Shown here: positions 17,666-28,771 of the stretch, piece after piece
Layout: each line of letters opens with the position of its first letter
How positions within the stretch are numbered: position 1 is the stretch's first letter
Origin: Arthrobacter sp. U41
Lineage (GTDB): Bacteria > Actinomycetota > Actinomycetes > Actinomycetales > Micrococcaceae
Reading direction: 5' to 3'
DNA length: 64,000 nt
Assembly: GCF_001750145.1 (NCBI RefSeq)
Contig: NZ_CP015732.1
Span: forward strand, 2,728,001 to 2,792,000
Translations under genes and position numbers: made by a program
Notes under the pieces: model-generated
Told to the model about the DNA's origin: nothing
The model's input: only the letters and a program-made list of their open reading frames with translations
Databases searched by the model: none

Positions 17666-20626
17666 ATGGCGACACGTACTTCCTCCGCGCCTAGAGGAAA
17701 CCCCAGCGGTAAATCAGGCAGCTCTTCGGCCCGGGGCTCCGGCCCGGCTGCGTCCAAAACCAGCAAGCCCTCCGGAACAGCGGGCACGGCGCGCACCCGC
17801 CAGCTGGCCGCCGTCGAACCCAAACAGCCCTGGCTGGTCAGGGTTGTGGCCGGCACCTGGCTGGGCGTGGCCCACGTCGTCGGGGCGGGAATCCGCCGGA
17901 TCGGCTACGACGTGAGTGACCTCGCCCCCGGGGACCGCCGCGACGGCGCAGCCCTGTTCAACCTCGCACTCGGCGTTTTCGTCGCCACCTTCGCCTGGTG
18001 GGGCTTCCAGGGCTGGTTCCCGGACACGGTCTACGCCATCGTCAACGGCACCTTCGGCTGGATGTCGCTGCTGCTGCCGCTCATGCTGATTGTCTGCGCC
18101 TTCCGGCTGTTCCGCCAGCCCGTCGATGGCCGCGGCAACAACCGGATCGGGATCGGCTTCCTGATCATGACCTTCGCCGGCTCCGGCCTGGCCCACATCA
18201 TCGGCGGAGAACCGGCCGTCGCCCAGGGATTTGACGGACTGCGCCACGCCGGGGGCATGCTGGGATACCTCGCCGCGGCCCCGCTGGCTGCCATCCACCC
18301 GGCCGTCCCGGTGGCCGTCTACAGCCTGCTCGCCTTCACCTCGCTGCTGATCGTCACCGCCACTCCGTTCGGCGCCATCCCCGCCCGGCTCCGCGGCGCC
18401 TACGAGCACCTCATGGGCATCGACCTGCAGGACGACGACGGCGACGGCCACGACCGCAGCTACCTCGACGAACGCAGCACCCCCGCCCCGGCGAAGAAGA
18501 AACGGCGCCGCCTCTTCGGCAAGGACCACAACGAGGACGCCGGACTCGACGGCTACGTCGGCGACGAGGCCTTCGAACGGGCCCTCATCGCCGACGAGGA
18601 AGCCGAAGCCGCCAAATCCGCCGGCGGCTCCAAAACCGGCTCCGGATCCGTCGCACCCGGGGTGCGCCGTCCCACCCAGGCAGAGATGGCCGTCGAGAAG
18701 ATCAAGGCGGCCCAGGGCCTCGGCAGCAACGCCGGCGCGGCGGCGGGGGAGAACGCCACCGAGGCGATCCCGCTCGTCACCCCGGGAATGATCGCCGCGG
18801 GCTCGCTGAACCCGGCCGCCCCGGCACCGGGCGCCGCAGCCGTGGCCGCCGCCGCGAAGGTCCCCTCCAATCCCGTGGCCGTGGCACCGCTGCCCACCCC
18901 CATTCCGCAGCGCACCGAACAGCTGTCCCTGGCCGGCGACGTGACATACACCCTCCCGCCGTCGGACGTCCTGACCCCGGGCTCCATCCCCAAGGAACGC
19001 ACCGAGGCCAACGACGCGATCGTCGCCTCGCTGACCGAGACCCTGAACCAGTTCAATGTCGAGGCCCAGGTCACCGGCTTCAGCCGCGGCCCCACCGTGA
19101 CCCGCTACGAGATCGAGCTCTCCCCGGGCACCAAGGTCGAACGCGTCACCGCCCTGTCCAAGAACATCTCCTATGCCGTCGCCAGCTCGGACGTGCGCAT
19201 CCTGAGCCCCATCCCCGGCCGGTCCGCGATCGGCATCGAGATCCCCAACACCGACCGCGAGACCGTGTCGCTGGGCGATGTGCTCCGCAGCCAGAACGCC
19301 CGGCGGACAGAGCACCCCATGGTGATCGGCGTCGGCAAGGACGTCGAGGGCGGCTACGTCGTCGCGAACCTCGCCAAGATGCCGCACCTTCTGGTGGCGG
19401 GCGCCACCGGTGCCGGCAAGTCGGCGTTCGTGAACGCCATGATCACCTCCATCCTGATGCGCGCCACCCCCGACGAGGTCCGCATGGTCATGGTGGACCC
19501 CAAGCGGGTGGAACTCACCGCGTACGAGGGCGTCCCGCACCTCATCACCCCGATCATCACCAACCCCAAGAAGGCTGCCGAGGCCCTGCAGTGGGTGGTC
19601 CGGGAGATGGACGCCCGCTACGACGACCTCGCCAACTACGGCTTCAAGCACATCGACGACTTCAACAAGGCGGTCCGCGCCGGCAAGGTCATCCCGCCCG
19701 AGGGCTCCAAACGGGTCATCCGGCCGTACCCGTACCTGCTCGTGATCGTCGATGAACTCGCCGACCTGATGATGGTCGCCCCGCGCGACGTCGAGGACTC
19801 GATCGTGCGGATCACCCAGCTGGCCCGCGCCGCCGGCATCCACCTCGTGCTCGCCACCCAGCGGCCCTCCGTCGACGTCGTCACCGGCCTGATCAAGGCC
19901 AACGTGCCGTCGAGGATGGCGTTCGCCACCTCCTCGGTCACCGACTCCCGGGTCGTCCTGGACCAGCCGGGCGCCGAGAAGCTGATCGGCCAGGGCGACG
20001 CGCTGTTCCTGCCGATGGGCGCGTCCAAGGCCATGCGGGTCCAGGGCGCCTGGGTCACCGAATCGGAAATCCACAAGGTCGTCGAGCACGTCAAGGGCCA
20101 GCTCAAGGCCGTGTACCGCGACGACGTCGCCCCCGAGGCGCCGAAGAAGCAGATCGATGACGACATCGGAGACGACCTCGAGGTCCTCCTGCAGGCCACC
20201 GAGCTCGTCGTCACGACCCAGTTCGGTTCCACCTCGATGCTGCAGCGGAAGCTGCGCGTCGGCTTCGCGAAGGCCGGCCGGCTGATGGACCTGCTCGAAT
20301 CCCGTGGCGTGGTGGGCCCCTCCGAGGGCTCCAAGGCCCGCGACGTGCTGGTCAAACCCGATGACCTCGCGACGGTTCTCGCGGCCATGAAGGGTATGGA
20401 GGTGCCCGCCGTCGCCGATTCCCAGACCGCGGCGCTGAGCGAGAACGCCAACGCGAACATCGCCCAGGGCGGTTACGCGGAGGATCTCGTCGCATCGGAT
20501 CTGGACCGGCGGAGTCAGAACACTCAGTACTTCGACGGCGCAGACGGCGCCGACGGGGGCTCCGCCGGCGGCCCGGGCGAGGACGACGGCGGCTCCGAGG
20601 ACGCCTGGTCGCTCACCGGACGGTAG
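17666..20626 (+). CDS. ftsK: FtsK/SpoIIIE family DNA translocase
   Basis: A 986-residue septal DNA pump. A Ser/Ala-rich head (1-50) is followed by membrane segments at about residues 90-240 and a charged, Ala/Pro-rich linker to about 430. The RecA-like motor has Walker A GATGAGKS at about 578 and Walker B LLVIVDELADL at about 690. A C-terminal winged-helix gamma domain (TTQFGSTSMLQRKLRVGFAK) reads orienting sequences. The ATG at 17666 is preferred to an upstream in-frame GTG because of the TACCGT box and because the upstream codons overlap the terminator. Confidence 0.94.
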   Translation: MATRTSSAPRGNPSGKSGSSSARGSGPAASKTSKPSGTAGTARTRQLAAVEPKQPWLVRVVAGTWLGVAHVVGAGIRRIGYDVSDLAPGDRRDGAALFNLALGVFVATFAWWGFQGWFPDTVYAIVNGTFGWMSLLLPLMLIVCAFRLFRQPVDGRGNNRIGIGFLIMTFAGSGLAHIIGGEPAVAQGFDGLRHAGGMLGYLAAAPLAAIHPAVPVAVYSLLAFTSLLIVTATPFGAIPARLRGAYEHLMGIDLQDDDGDGHDRSYLDERSTPAPAKKKRRRLFGKDHNEDAGLDGYVGDEAFERALIADEEAEAAKSAGGSKTGSGSVAPGVRRPTQAEMAVEKIKAAQGLGSNAGAAAGENATEAIPLVTPGMIAAGSLNPAAPAPGAAAVAAAAKVPSNPVAVAPLPTPIPQRTEQLSLAGDVTYTLPPSDVLTPGSIPKERTEANDAIVASLTETLNQFNVEAQVTGFSRGPTVTRYEIELSPGTKVERVTALSKNISYAVASSDVRILSPIPGRSAIGIEIPNTDRETVSLGDVLRSQNARRTEHPMVIGVGKDVEGGYVVANLAKMPHLLVAGATGAGKSAFVNAMITSILMRATPDEVRMVMVDPKRVELTAYEGVPHLITPIITNPKKAAEALQWVVREMDARYDDLANYGFKHIDDFNKAVRAGKVIPPEGSKRVIRPYPYLLVIVDELADLMMVAPRDVEDSIVRITQLARAAGIHLVLATQRPSVDVVTGLIKANVPSRMAFATSSVTDSRVVLDQPGAEKLIGQGDALFLPMGASKAMRVQGAWVTESEIHKVVEHVKGQLKAVYRDDVAPEAPKKQIDDDIGDDLEVLLQATELVVTTQFGSTSMLQRKLRVGFAKAGRLMDLLESRGVVGPSEGSKARDVLVKPDDLATVLAAMKGMEVPAVADSQTAALSENANANIAQGGYAEDLVASDLDRRSQNTQYFDGADGADGGSAGGPGEDDGGSEDAWSLTGR

Positions 20627-20635
20627 CCTAGGAAG

Positions 20636-21277
20636 GTGACTAGCGCCGAAGCAAACAAGGCCGGATCCGCGTCCCCGATCTGGAACCTGCCCAACATCCT
20701 GACGATGCTGCGGATCGTGATGGTGCCGTTCTTCGTCTGGTTCCTCCTGCTCGACGCGCCCGGGCTGGACGCCGGAAACGGCCTCTGGCGGTGGATCGCC
20801 GCCGCGACCTTCGCCGTCGCCATCTATACGGACAAGCTCGACGGCGACATCGCCCGCAGCCGCGGCCTCATCACCGACTTCGGCAAGATCGCCGACCCGA
20901 TCGCGGACAAGCTGCTGATCGGCTCGGCCCTGGTCATGCTCTCAGTGCTGCAGGAGCTGCCCTGGTGGGTCACCATCCTGATCCTGGTCCGCGAATGGGG
21001 CGTCACCGCCCTGCGCTTCTTCGTCATCCGCTATGGCGTGATCCCGGCGTCGCGCGGCGGCAAGCTCAAGACCGTCATCCAGACCGTCGCCATCTTCCTG
21101 TACATCCTCCCGCTGGCCTCCCTCGCGCCGTGGCTCGGCGTCGTGGCCTTCGCGGTCATGCTGGTGGCCCTCGCGATCACGGTCTGGACCGGCGGCGAAT
21201 ATGTCATCGAGGCCCTCAAGCTGCGCGCCAGCGGCATCCGGGAACAGCAACAGAAGATCCAGGAGGGCAAGCCATGA
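20636..21277 (+). CDS. pgsA: PgsA-type CDP-alcohol phosphatidyltransferase
   Basis: A 213-residue membrane enzyme that should make phosphatidylglycerol phosphate from CDP-diacylglycerol. The CDP-alcohol motif (D-x2-DG-x2-AR-x8-G-x3-D-x3-D) is complete in DKLDGDIARSRGLITDFG and the following ADPIADK. Start GTG 20636 with AGGAAG immediately before it. The stop overlaps cinA as ATGA. Phosphatidylinositol-phosphate synthase is a less likely alternative. Confidence 0.9.
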   Translation: MTSAEANKAGSASPIWNLPNILTMLRIVMVPFFVWFLLLDAPGLDAGNGLWRWIAAATFAVAIYTDKLDGDIARSRGLITDFGKIADPIADKLLIGSALVMLSVLQELPWWVTILILVREWGVTALRFFVIRYGVIPASRGGKLKTVIQTVAIFLYILPLASLAPWLGVVAFAVMLVALAITVWTGGEYVIEALKLRASGIREQQQKIQEGKP

Positions 21278-21786
21278 CCGACCCCCACCACAAGATCAAC
21301 CTGCACCATCTGGCCGAAGAAGCCGTCACCGGGGCGATCGGACGCGGGCTGACCGTCGCCACCGCCGAATCGCTCACCGCCGGCATGGTCGCCGCCGTGC
21401 TGGCAGACACGCCCGGCGCCTCCGGGATGCTCCAGGGCGGCGTGGTCTCCTACCAGAACACCGTCAAGGCGAACGTGCTGGGAGTGCCCCGGGAACTGCT
21501 GGACAGCGTCGGAGCCGTCGACGGCCGGGTCGCCGAGGCCATGGCCGAGGGCGCACGCAGGGTCTGCGGCGCCGACATCGCCGTCTCCACGACCGGCGTC
21601 GCCGGTCCCGAGCCGCACGGCGGCAAGGACGTGGGCTCCGTCTACATCGGCGTTGCCACCGCGGACGGAGCGACGTCGTACAGGTACAGCTTCGAGGGCA
21701 GCCGCCCGGAAATCCGCGGCCAGGCCTGCGCCGCGGCGCTGGAGCGCCTGCTGGAAGCTCTGGCGTCCGCAGGCTACCGGGCGTAA
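21274..21786 (+). CDS. cinA: CinA C-terminal domain protein (nicotinamide-nucleotide amidase)
   Basis: A 170-residue stand-alone CinA/PncC domain. Diagnostic segments are TVATAESLTAGMVAAVLADTPG, VVSYQNTVKANVLGV and STTGVAGPEPHGGKDVGSVYIG. It would deamidate NMN to NaMN. The ATG at 21274 follows AGGAGGGCAAGCC and overlaps pgsA. The longer upstream frame lies inside pgsA and is not the gene. Confidence 0.9.
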   Translation: MTDPHHKINLHHLAEEAVTGAIGRGLTVATAESLTAGMVAAVLADTPGASGMLQGGVVSYQNTVKANVLGVPRELLDSVGAVDGRVAEAMAEGARRVCGADIAVSTTGVAGPEPHGGKDVGSVYIGVATADGATSYRYSFEGSRPEIRGQACAAALERLLEALASAGYRA

Positions 21787-21859
21787 AGTTGCCGGGAACA
21801 AAACTTGATTCCTAATAGTTGTTACATTGTGTCGCTTCCAAATAAGGGAGGCGCCTAGG

Positions 21860-21952
21860 ATGAAATCATCATCAGTGTCCGCTTTGACCGGCGGGCTCGA
21901 CATAAAGAGGGAGCAAGGCGATACAGATGGTAAAGCAGCCCGTATCCGTTAA
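21860..21952 (+). CDS. Possible 30-residue upstream ORF of the ClgR-like gene
   Basis: This short frame ([16 protein letters not shown]..., 30 residues) has a strong ribosome site, AAGGGAGG at 21844-21851, spaced 8 nt before the ATG. It overlaps the first possible start of the ClgR-like gene (21927) in another frame and ends at 21952. It may tune translation of that regulator or may be chance. Confidence 0.35.
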   Translation: MKSSSVSALTGGLDIKREQGDTDGKAARIR

Positions 21953-22379
21953 CGGCGTTGTCCGCTGGAAGGATGTGGGCCTCGCCGATCAGGCTAAGAG
22001 CGAACAGAAGGAGCGCAAGATGGTTGTACTTCGTCACGAAATCGGTGATGTACTGCGCGATGTCCGCCAACGCCAAGGCCGTACCCTCCGCGAAGTTTCG
22101 CACAGTGCCCGCGTTTCCCTGGGCTACCTGAGCGAAGTGGAACGTGGCCAGAAGGAAGCCTCCTCGGAGCTGCTCTCCTCGATCTGCTCGGCCCTCGATG
22201 TTCCGCTCTCCAGTATGCTCCGCGAGGTCAGCGACCGCGTCGCCGTCGCCGAGGGTGTTGCGGTTCCGGACACCGTCCCCCAGGAGTTCGCACAGCGCTA
22301 CGGCCGTGACCTGGACCGTGAGCTCAACACGGACCTTAACGACGAGTTGGCCAAGGGCCTTCTCTCCGGGGCACGCTAG
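21927..22379 (+). CDS. clgR: ClgR-like XRE-family transcriptional regulator
   Basis: The HTH core [33 protein letters not shown] is nearly the ClgR signature; ClgR activates Clp protease and stress genes in actinobacteria. The frame opens at ATG 21927 (150 residues), but ATG 22020 (120 residues, [12 protein letters not shown]) matches the usual ClgR start and has AGAAGGAG 8 nt upstream. Both are possible. The gene lies between cinA and recA as in related genomes. A C-terminal tail rich in Asp, Glu and Leu ends in LLSGAR. Confidence 0.87.
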   Translation: MVKQPVSVNGVVRWKDVGLADQAKSEQKERKMVVLRHEIGDVLRDVRQRQGRTLREVSHSARVSLGYLSEVERGQKEASSELLSSICSALDVPLSSMLREVSDRVAVAEGVAVPDTVPQEFAQRYGRDLDRELNTDLNDELAKGLLSGAR

Positions 22380-22400
22380 CCCCCACCCCCACTACCCGAC

Positions 22401-22431
22401 AAAAGACCCCGGCGGTGTGCCGGGGTCTTTT
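22401..22431 (+). terminator. Intrinsic terminator after the ClgR-like gene
   Basis: A perfect 13-bp stem (22401-22413 with 22419-22431) has a 5-nt loop and A and T runs at its base, so it works in both directions. Confidence 0.9.
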
Positions 22432-22460
22432 GCGTGCCGGCCCGGGGCGGAACGCCCGCG

Positions 22461-22970
22461 CTACTCCGGTTCGTCGCGGGGGAAACCGTCCCGCTCGTAG
22501 GTGGCGTTGAGTTTGGCGATGTAGCGGGACAGGGTCTGCAGTTCCTCCGGCGGCCACTCGCCGAGCCGTTCACGGAACACTTCCCGCCGGGCGTCCTGCA
22601 CCTCGTGCATCTTCTCCTCGCCCCGGGGCGTCAGGCGGATCATCTGTGCGCGTCCGTCAAGCGGATCAGCCTCCTTGGAGACCAGGCCGAGGCGTTCCAG
22701 GAAGGCGATCTGCCGGCTCACCGAGGGCTTCCCGACGCCGATGCTCGAGGCCAGCTCGGTCAGCCGCATGCCGCCCTGCCTGCGGATCACGGACAGCAGG
22801 CCGTAGGCCGCCGGGTCCATGTCCGGGTGAACCTGGCGGGAGAGGCGGTGGGAGATGGAACGGGCGCGGCGCCAGAGCAGGCTCAGCTGGTGCTCGACGG
22901 CCGCCAGCGCCGCGTCTGTGGGATCGTCAGTGCCGCCGGGGATGCCAGCGCCTGCGGCGGGGTTGCTCAT
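22461..22970 (-). CDS. MarR family transcriptional regulator
   Basis: A 169-residue winged-helix MarR protein. The DNA-binding part is MRLTELASSIGVGKPSVSRQIAFLERLGLV with the wing DPLDGRAQMIRLT. The start is set at ATG 22970: on the minus strand TAGAAT (22978-22983), a strong -10 box, precedes it by 7 nt, so the mRNA should be leaderless; an earlier in-frame ATG would lie upstream of the transcript start. Divergent from the DUF3046 gene, 44 bp away. Ligand unknown. Confidence 0.88.
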   Translation of the reverse strand: MSNPAAGAGIPGGTDDPTDAALAAVEHQLSLLWRRARSISHRLSRQVHPDMDPAAYGLLSVIRRQGGMRLTELASSIGVGKPSVSRQIAFLERLGLVSKEADPLDGRAQMIRLTPRGEEKMHEVQDARREVFRERLGEWPPEELQTLSRYIAKLNATYERDGFPRDEPE

Positions 22971-22977
22971 GGCAACC

Positions 22978-22983
22978 ATTCTA
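22978..22983 (-). promoter_or_regulatory. -10 box of the MarR gene (leaderless)
   Basis: Minus-strand TAGAAT, 7 nt before the ATG at 22970; this decides the start codon of the MarR gene. Confidence 0.6.
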
Positions 22984-23014
22984 GGGTCGTCGCGCATCGT
23001 GAGAGACTTTAGGG

Positions 23015-23233
23015 GTGCGAATCAGTGACTTTTGGCGGCTTATGGACGACGAATTCGGGGCGGGCTACTCGCGAGTCCTCAGCAGCTCGCTGGTCCTGGC
23101 GGGAGTCGGCGGCCGGACCGCCGACCAGGCCCTGAGCGCCGGTATACCCCCGCGCCAGGTGTGGTTGGCGCTCTGCGAGGTCCAGGACGTCCCGCCCGAG
23201 CGGCGGCTGGGCCGCGACGTCAAACCGCGCTGA
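23015..23233 (+). CDS. DUF3046 family protein
   Basis: A 72-residue protein (MRISDFWRLMDDEFG...VWLALCEVQDVP) of the actinobacterial DUF3046 family, which typically lies next to recA, as here. Start GTG 23015. It has no catalytic motif and no known role. Confidence 0.8.
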   Translation: MRISDFWRLMDDEFGAGYSRVLSSSLVLAGVGGRTADQALSAGIPPRQVWLALCEVQDVPPERRLGRDVKPR

Positions 23234-23315
23234 CCCGCTGCACTCGCCGCGTTGATCCGCTGCACTGACCCCGGCGCCTTCCGGGCAGCGACGGCTGACA
23301 CGCCGCGGCGATTGT

Positions 23316-23331
23316 TCGAATATCTGTTCGG
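23316..23331. promoter_or_regulatory. LexA (SOS) box of recA
   Basis: TCGAATATCTGTTCGG matches TCGAAC-N4-GTTCGA with two differences. It lies about 170 bp before recA, with a -10-like TATGCT at 23339-23344 just downstream, implying a long 5' leader of about 150 nt. Confidence 0.85.
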
Positions 23332-23502
23332 GTAGGACTATGCTTTTTTCAGAGTGTTTTCCACATATGCGGGGCCGGCAGGCAACTCTGTCGGTGGGTG
23401 CCGGTAGCTTCAGTAATGAACTGATCACCAACCTGATCAAGAACACTTAACACAGGGCCGGAACGGCCCCTCCACAGCGAGAAAGTATTAGAGGTGTGAA
23501 CC

Positions 23503-24541
<1,039 letters not shown>

Positions 24542-24555
<14 letters not shown>

Positions 24556-25201
24556 CGGCCGACGGCGCAAAGGGGCAGGATTCCCGTCACGGGGTCCTGC
24601 CCCCGGCGTTGAGGACGCAGACCGGCCCGGGGACGACGCCCCTCGCGGCGAACCTTCCGCCGCACAGGACCGCGACGCGGACCCGGCGGCTGTCGCGCGC
24701 GCCGTTGTCCTGCGGCAGCTGACAAACTCGCCGAAGAGCCGGCTGCAGCTCGCCCAAAAACTGGCCGAGCGCAACGTCCCGGACGACGTCGCGGAAGCCG
24801 TGCTGGACCGCTTCGCCGAAGTGAAGCTCATTGACGACGCGGACTTCGCCGACATGTGGGTGCGGTCCCGTTCCCGGAGCCGCAAACTCGCCAAGGGCGC
24901 CCTCCGGCGCGAACTCGCCGAGAAGGGCATCGACGCCGAAACCGCCGCCGGCGCCCTGGCACAGCTCAGCGACGCGGACGAGGAATCCGCGGCCCGCGAA
25001 CTGGTCCAGCGGAAACTCAGGGGCGCCGCCGTGTCCGGGGACCGTGCCGAGCGGGACAAGACCACGCGCCGTCTGGCCTCCATGCTCGCCCGGAAGGGGT
25101 ACCAGCCCTCGCAGGCCTTCCGGATCGTGGGCGAAGTCCTCGACGCTGCCGGCCCCGGTGCCGGGTCTGCCGCCGGGGCCGGGGACGAACCGGACTTCTG
25201 A
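24542..25201 (+). CDS. recX: RecX, RecA modulator
   Basis: A 219-residue RecX-type protein: a disordered Asp/Pro-rich head (about 50 residues), then three helical repeats including [22 protein letters not shown] and [19 protein letters not shown]. The only start near the recA end is TTG 24542, overlapping the recA stop by 14 bp, so translation is probably coupled to and lower than recA. It restrains RecA filament growth. Confidence 0.88.
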
Positions 25202-25239
25202 GGAACCCCCGGCACCGCGCGACCCGGTACCCTTAACAC

Positions 25240-26814
25240 GTGAGTTTGACCATTCCTTCCCCAGCAGCCGGCACCATCCCTTCCACGGACGCCTCGTCAC
25301 TCCCGGGCGCCGGGCCGCAGCCCGCCGCGCCGCAGCCCCGCACCTACCAGGTGCGGACGTACGGCTGCCAGATGAACGTGCACGACTCCGAACGGATGTC
25401 CGGAATGCTCGAAGCCGCCGGTTATGTCCCCGCCGCCGGGGAACTGGCCGACGTCGTGGTCTTCAACACCTGCGCGGTGCGGGAAAACGCCGACAACAAG
25501 CTCTACGGCAACCTCGGCATGCTCGCGCCGGTCAAGGCCGCCAACCCGGGGATGCAGATCGCCGTCGGCGGCTGCCTGGCGCAGAAGGACCGCGACACCA
25601 TCCTGAAGAAGGCCCCCTGGGTGGACGCTGTCTTCGGCACCCACAACGTCGGCGCCCTGCCGGCCCTGCTGGAACGGGCCCGCCACAACAACGAGGCACA
25701 GCTCGAAATCCTCGAGTCGCTCGACGTCTTCCCCTCCACCCTGCCCACCAAGCGGGACTCGGTCTACGCCGGCTGGGTGTCGATCTCCGTCGGCTGCAAC
25801 AACACCTGCACCTTCTGCATCGTCCCGGCCCTGCGCGGCAAGGAAAAGGACCGCCGCCCCGGCGACATCCTCGCCGAGATCCAGGCCCTCGTCGACGACG
25901 GCGCGATCGAAGTAACCCTGCTGGGCCAAAACGTGAACTCCTACGGCGTCGAGTTCGGCGACCGCCAGGCCTTCTCCAAGCTCCTGCGCGCCTGCGGCGA
26001 CATCCCCGGCCTGGAACGCGTCCGCTTCACCAGCCCGCACCCCGCAGCCTTCACCGACGACGTCATCGACGCCATGGCCCAGACCCCCAACGTGATGCCG
26101 CAGCTGCACATGCCGCTGCAGTCCGGCTCGGACAAGGTCCTCAAGGACATGAAGCGGTCCTACCGCTCGACAAAGTTCCTGGGCATCCTGGACAAGGTCC
26201 GCGAGAAGATCCCGCAGGCCGCCATCTCCACGGACATCATCGTCGGCTTCCCCGGCGAGACCGAGGAGGACTTCCAGGCCACGCTCGACGTCGTGGAGAA
26301 GTCCCGCTTCGCCACCGCCTTCACCTTCCAGTACTCCAAGCGGCCCGGCACGCCCGCCGCTGAGCTCCCGGACCAGCTCCCCAAGGCGGTGGTGCAGGAA
26401 CGCTTCGAACGCCTCACCGCCCTGCAGGACCGGATCGCCGCCGAGGAGAACGCCCGCCAGCTCGGCCGGCGCGTGGAGGTTATGGTCACGGCCCAGTCCG
26501 GGCGCAAGTCCGGGGAAACCCACCGGCTCTCCGGGCGGGCCCGGGACCAGCGCCTGGTCCACTTCTCCGTGCCCGCCGGTGCCGGGACGCCCCGCCCCGG
26601 GGACCTCGTCACAGTGACCATCACCGGCGCCGCGGCGTTCCACCTCGTCGCCGACCCGGCGTCGGCGGAGGACTACAGCCTGCGCCGCTCCCGGGCCGGC
26701 GACGCCTGGGACAGGTCCCAGGCGGACTCCTGCGGCGCCCCCGCCCCGGGGCCCGTCCCCGGCACCACCGGCGTTTCGCTGGGCATGCCCACCCTTCCCG
26801 TCCGCGGCCGCTAG
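25240..26814 (+). CDS. miaB: MiaB, tRNA-2-methylthio-N6-dimethylallyladenosine synthase
   Basis: A 524-residue methylthiotransferase. The N-terminal UPF0004 domain has the conserved cysteines in [17 protein letters not shown] and GGCLAQK; the radical SAM motif is CNNTCTFC; a C-terminal TRAM domain follows. The GTG at 25240 lies 6 nt after TACCCT (25228-25233), a leaderless arrangement. A Pro/Gly-rich tail of about 50 residues extends the usual length. miaA, which makes its substrate, comes next. Confidence 0.94.
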   Translation: MSLTIPSPAAGTIPSTDASSLPGAGPQPAAPQPRTYQVRTYGCQMNVHDSERMSGMLEAAGYVPAAGELADVVVFNTCAVRENADNKLYGNLGMLAPVKAANPGMQIAVGGCLAQKDRDTILKKAPWVDAVFGTHNVGALPALLERARHNNEAQLEILESLDVFPSTLPTKRDSVYAGWVSISVGCNNTCTFCIVPALRGKEKDRRPGDILAEIQALVDDGAIEVTLLGQNVNSYGVEFGDRQAFSKLLRACGDIPGLERVRFTSPHPAAFTDDVIDAMAQTPNVMPQLHMPLQSGSDKVLKDMKRSYRSTKFLGILDKVREKIPQAAISTDIIVGFPGETEEDFQATLDVVEKSRFATAFTFQYSKRPGTPAAELPDQLPKAVVQERFERLTALQDRIAAEENARQLGRRVEVMVTAQSGRKSGETHRLSGRARDQRLVHFSVPAGAGTPRPGDLVTVTITGAAAFHLVADPASAEDYSLRRSRAGDAWDRSQADSCGAPAPGPVPGTTGVSLGMPTLPVRGR

Positions 26815-26817
26815 CCC

Positions 26818-27822
26818 GTGGCAGGTCCGCAGGCCGTCGCGGGCGGCGGCGCTGGCGATGCCCCGGCCGGCGCCCCGCCGGAAGGTGCCGGTCCCGCCCT
26901 GCCGGTGATCGCCGTCGTCGGCCCGACCGGCTCCGGCAAGTCCGACCTCGCCGTCTCGCTGGCCCTGGAACTCGACGGCGAAGTCATCAACGCCGACTCC
27001 ATGCAGTTCTACCGCGGCATGGACATCGGCACGGCCAAGATCACCGAGGCAGAACGCAGGGGAGTTCCCCACCACCTCCTGGACATCCTGGACGTGACCG
27101 AGGAGGCCAGCGTCTCGGACTTCCAGCAGCAGGCCCGTGCGCTCATTGCCGACATCCACGGCCGCGGCAAACGCGCCATCCTGGCCGGCGGCTCCGGGCT
27201 CTATGTCCGCGCCGCCCTGGACGTGCTGGAATTCCCCGGCACGGATCCTGCCATCCGGCGCCGGCTCGAGGCTGAACTGGAAACCGGGGGCCCGGCACCG
27301 CTGCGGGCACGGCTGGAAGGCGTGGACCCGGTCTCCGCCGGCCGGCTCGGGGACGCACGCCGGATCGTCCGCGCCCTCGAAGTGTTCGAACTCACCGGGC
27401 GGCCCTTCAGCTCCTTTATGCCCACCCGCGAGTACGCCCGGCCCGCCGTGCAGATCGGGCTGGAAGTGGACCGCGAACAGCTCCGGGAACGGCTCGCCCG
27501 CCGGGTCCACACCATGGTGGAGCGCGGCCTGCTCGATGAGGTCCGGACGCTTGACGCGGCCGGACTCCGCCGCGGGAGGACCGCCCCGCGCGCCCTCGGC
27601 TACGCCCAGTTCCTGAAGGTCCTCGACGGCGAATCCGAGGCGGCGCAGGCGGCGGAGGAAACCATCGTCGCGACCCGGCAGTTCGCCCGCCGCCAGCTGA
27701 CCTGGTTCCGTGCCGACCCCCGCATCCACTGGCTCGACTGGCGGGACCCGGAGCTCGTCGCCAAGGCCGCCGCGCTCTGCCGCCCCGGCCTCCCCGGCCC
27801 GGTAACCTTGGAACATGGATGA
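26818..27822 (+). CDS. miaA: MiaA, tRNA dimethylallyltransferase
   Basis: A 334-residue enzyme that prenylates A37 of tRNAs reading UNN codons. Walker A is GPTGSGKS (residues 35-42), followed by [18 protein letters not shown]. The later RRQLTWFR is a tRNA-contact motif. The GTG at 26818 lies 3 bp after miaB. A 30-residue Ala/Gly/Pro head precedes the core. The 3' end overlaps dapF by 8 bp. Confidence 0.95.
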   Translation: MAGPQAVAGGGAGDAPAGAPPEGAGPALPVIAVVGPTGSGKSDLAVSLALELDGEVINADSMQFYRGMDIGTAKITEAERRGVPHHLLDILDVTEEASVSDFQQQARALIADIHGRGKRAILAGGSGLYVRAALDVLEFPGTDPAIRRRLEAELETGGPAPLRARLEGVDPVSAGRLGDARRIVRALEVFELTGRPFSSFMPTREYARPAVQIGLEVDREQLRERLARRVHTMVERGLLDEVRTLDAAGLRRGRTAPRALGYAQFLKVLDGESEAAQAAEETIVATRQFARRQLTWFRADPRIHWLDWRDPELVAKAAALCRPGLPGPVTLEHG

Positions 27823-28771
27823 AACCCTGGCCGTGGCCGCTGACCGCAACTCCGCCGGTGACACGGCAGCCCTGAGCGGACTGAAGTTTTCCAAAGGCCA
27901 CGGCACCGGAAACGACTTTGTGCTCCTCGCGGACCCCAACGGCACCCTGGCGGTGACCCCCGGGCAGGTCGCGGCACTCTGCGACCGGCACCGCGGAATC
28001 GGCGGCGACGGACTAATCCGTGCCGTCCCGTCCCGCCTGCTCGCCGAAGGCCAGGAGCTGCTCACGCGGCACCCGGACGCCGAATGGTTCATGGACTACC
28101 GCAACGGCGACGGCTCGCTGTCCGAAATGTGCGGCAACGGTGTCCGCGTCTTTGTGCACTTCCTGCTCGCCGAGGGCCTGGTCGAACTGCCCGCCGGCGG
28201 GTCACTGACCATCGGCACCCGGGCCGGCGCGAAGACGATCGTCCGCACCGCCGCCGGCTACGCCGTCGACATGGGCCCCTGGGAGTTCATCTTTCCGGGC
28301 GAGGCCACCGCACGGGCCATGGATTCACTGGTCAGCGCCGCGGGGCTGGAGGTGGCCAGGCCCGCCCTGTCCGTGAGCATGGGCAATCCGCACACCGTCG
28401 TGGCGCTGGCCGAACTGGCCGAGCTGGAGGCCACGCAGCTGTTCACCGCGCCCCACGTGGATCCCGCCCCGCCCCACGGCACCAACGTGGAGTTCGTTGT
28501 GCCGTCCGAGCCGCTGGTCCATGACGGCGTCGGTACCATCACGATGCGCGTCCATGAGCGGGGCGTCGGGGAGACACAGTCCTGCGGCACCGGCGCCTGC
28601 GCCGCGGCCGTCGCGATCCGCCACTGGGCCGGCCAGGGTGCCCCGGACGAATGGCATGTCCAGGTCCCGGGCGGAGTCGTCGGCGTGAAGTTCTTCCTCG
28701 GCGCGGAGGGCCACGAGCACGTCGAGCTCAGCGGCCCCGCGGTGATCGTGGCTAGTGGGACGCTTTCCTGA
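27815..28771 (+). CDS. dapF: DapF, diaminopimelate epimerase
   Basis: A 318-residue cofactor-independent epimerase converting LL- to meso-diaminopimelate. The two catalytic cysteines are Cys106 in EMCGNGVRV and Cys257 in [12 protein letters not shown]. The substrate motif [10 protein letters not shown] is near the N-terminus after a 25-residue extension. It is the last gene of miaB-miaA-dapF and overlaps the convergent methyltransferase by 20 bp. Confidence 0.95.
   Translation: MDETLAVAADRNSAGDTAALSGLKFSKGHGTGNDFVLLADPNGTLAVTPGQVAALCDRHRGIGGDGLIRAVPSRLLAEGQELLTRHPDAEWFMDYRNGDGSLSEMCGNGVRVFVHFLLAEGLVELPAGGSLTIGTRAGAKTIVRTAAGYAVDMGPWEFIFPGEATARAMDSLVSAAGLEVARPALSVSMGNPHTVVALAELAELEATQLFTAPHVDPAPPHGTNVEFVVPSEPLVHDGVGTITMRVHERGVGETQSCGTGACAAAVAIRHWAGQGAPDEWHVQVPGGVVGVKFFLGAEGHEHVELSGPAVIVASGTLS

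Noticed and set aside
17714..20089. 791-codon open frame antisense to ftsK
   Set aside because: A shadow of biased third positions in GC-rich ftsK; repetitive Gly/Asp/His composition and no domain.
23357..23365. DnaA-box-like TTTTCCACA near recA, and TTATCCACA at 63227
   Set aside because: Isolated single boxes with no cluster, no AT-rich region and no dnaA/dnaN, so no replication origin is claimed.
25297..28092. 931-codon open frame antisense to miaB, miaA and dapF
   Set aside because: Spans three well-supported genes on the other strand and has shadow composition.
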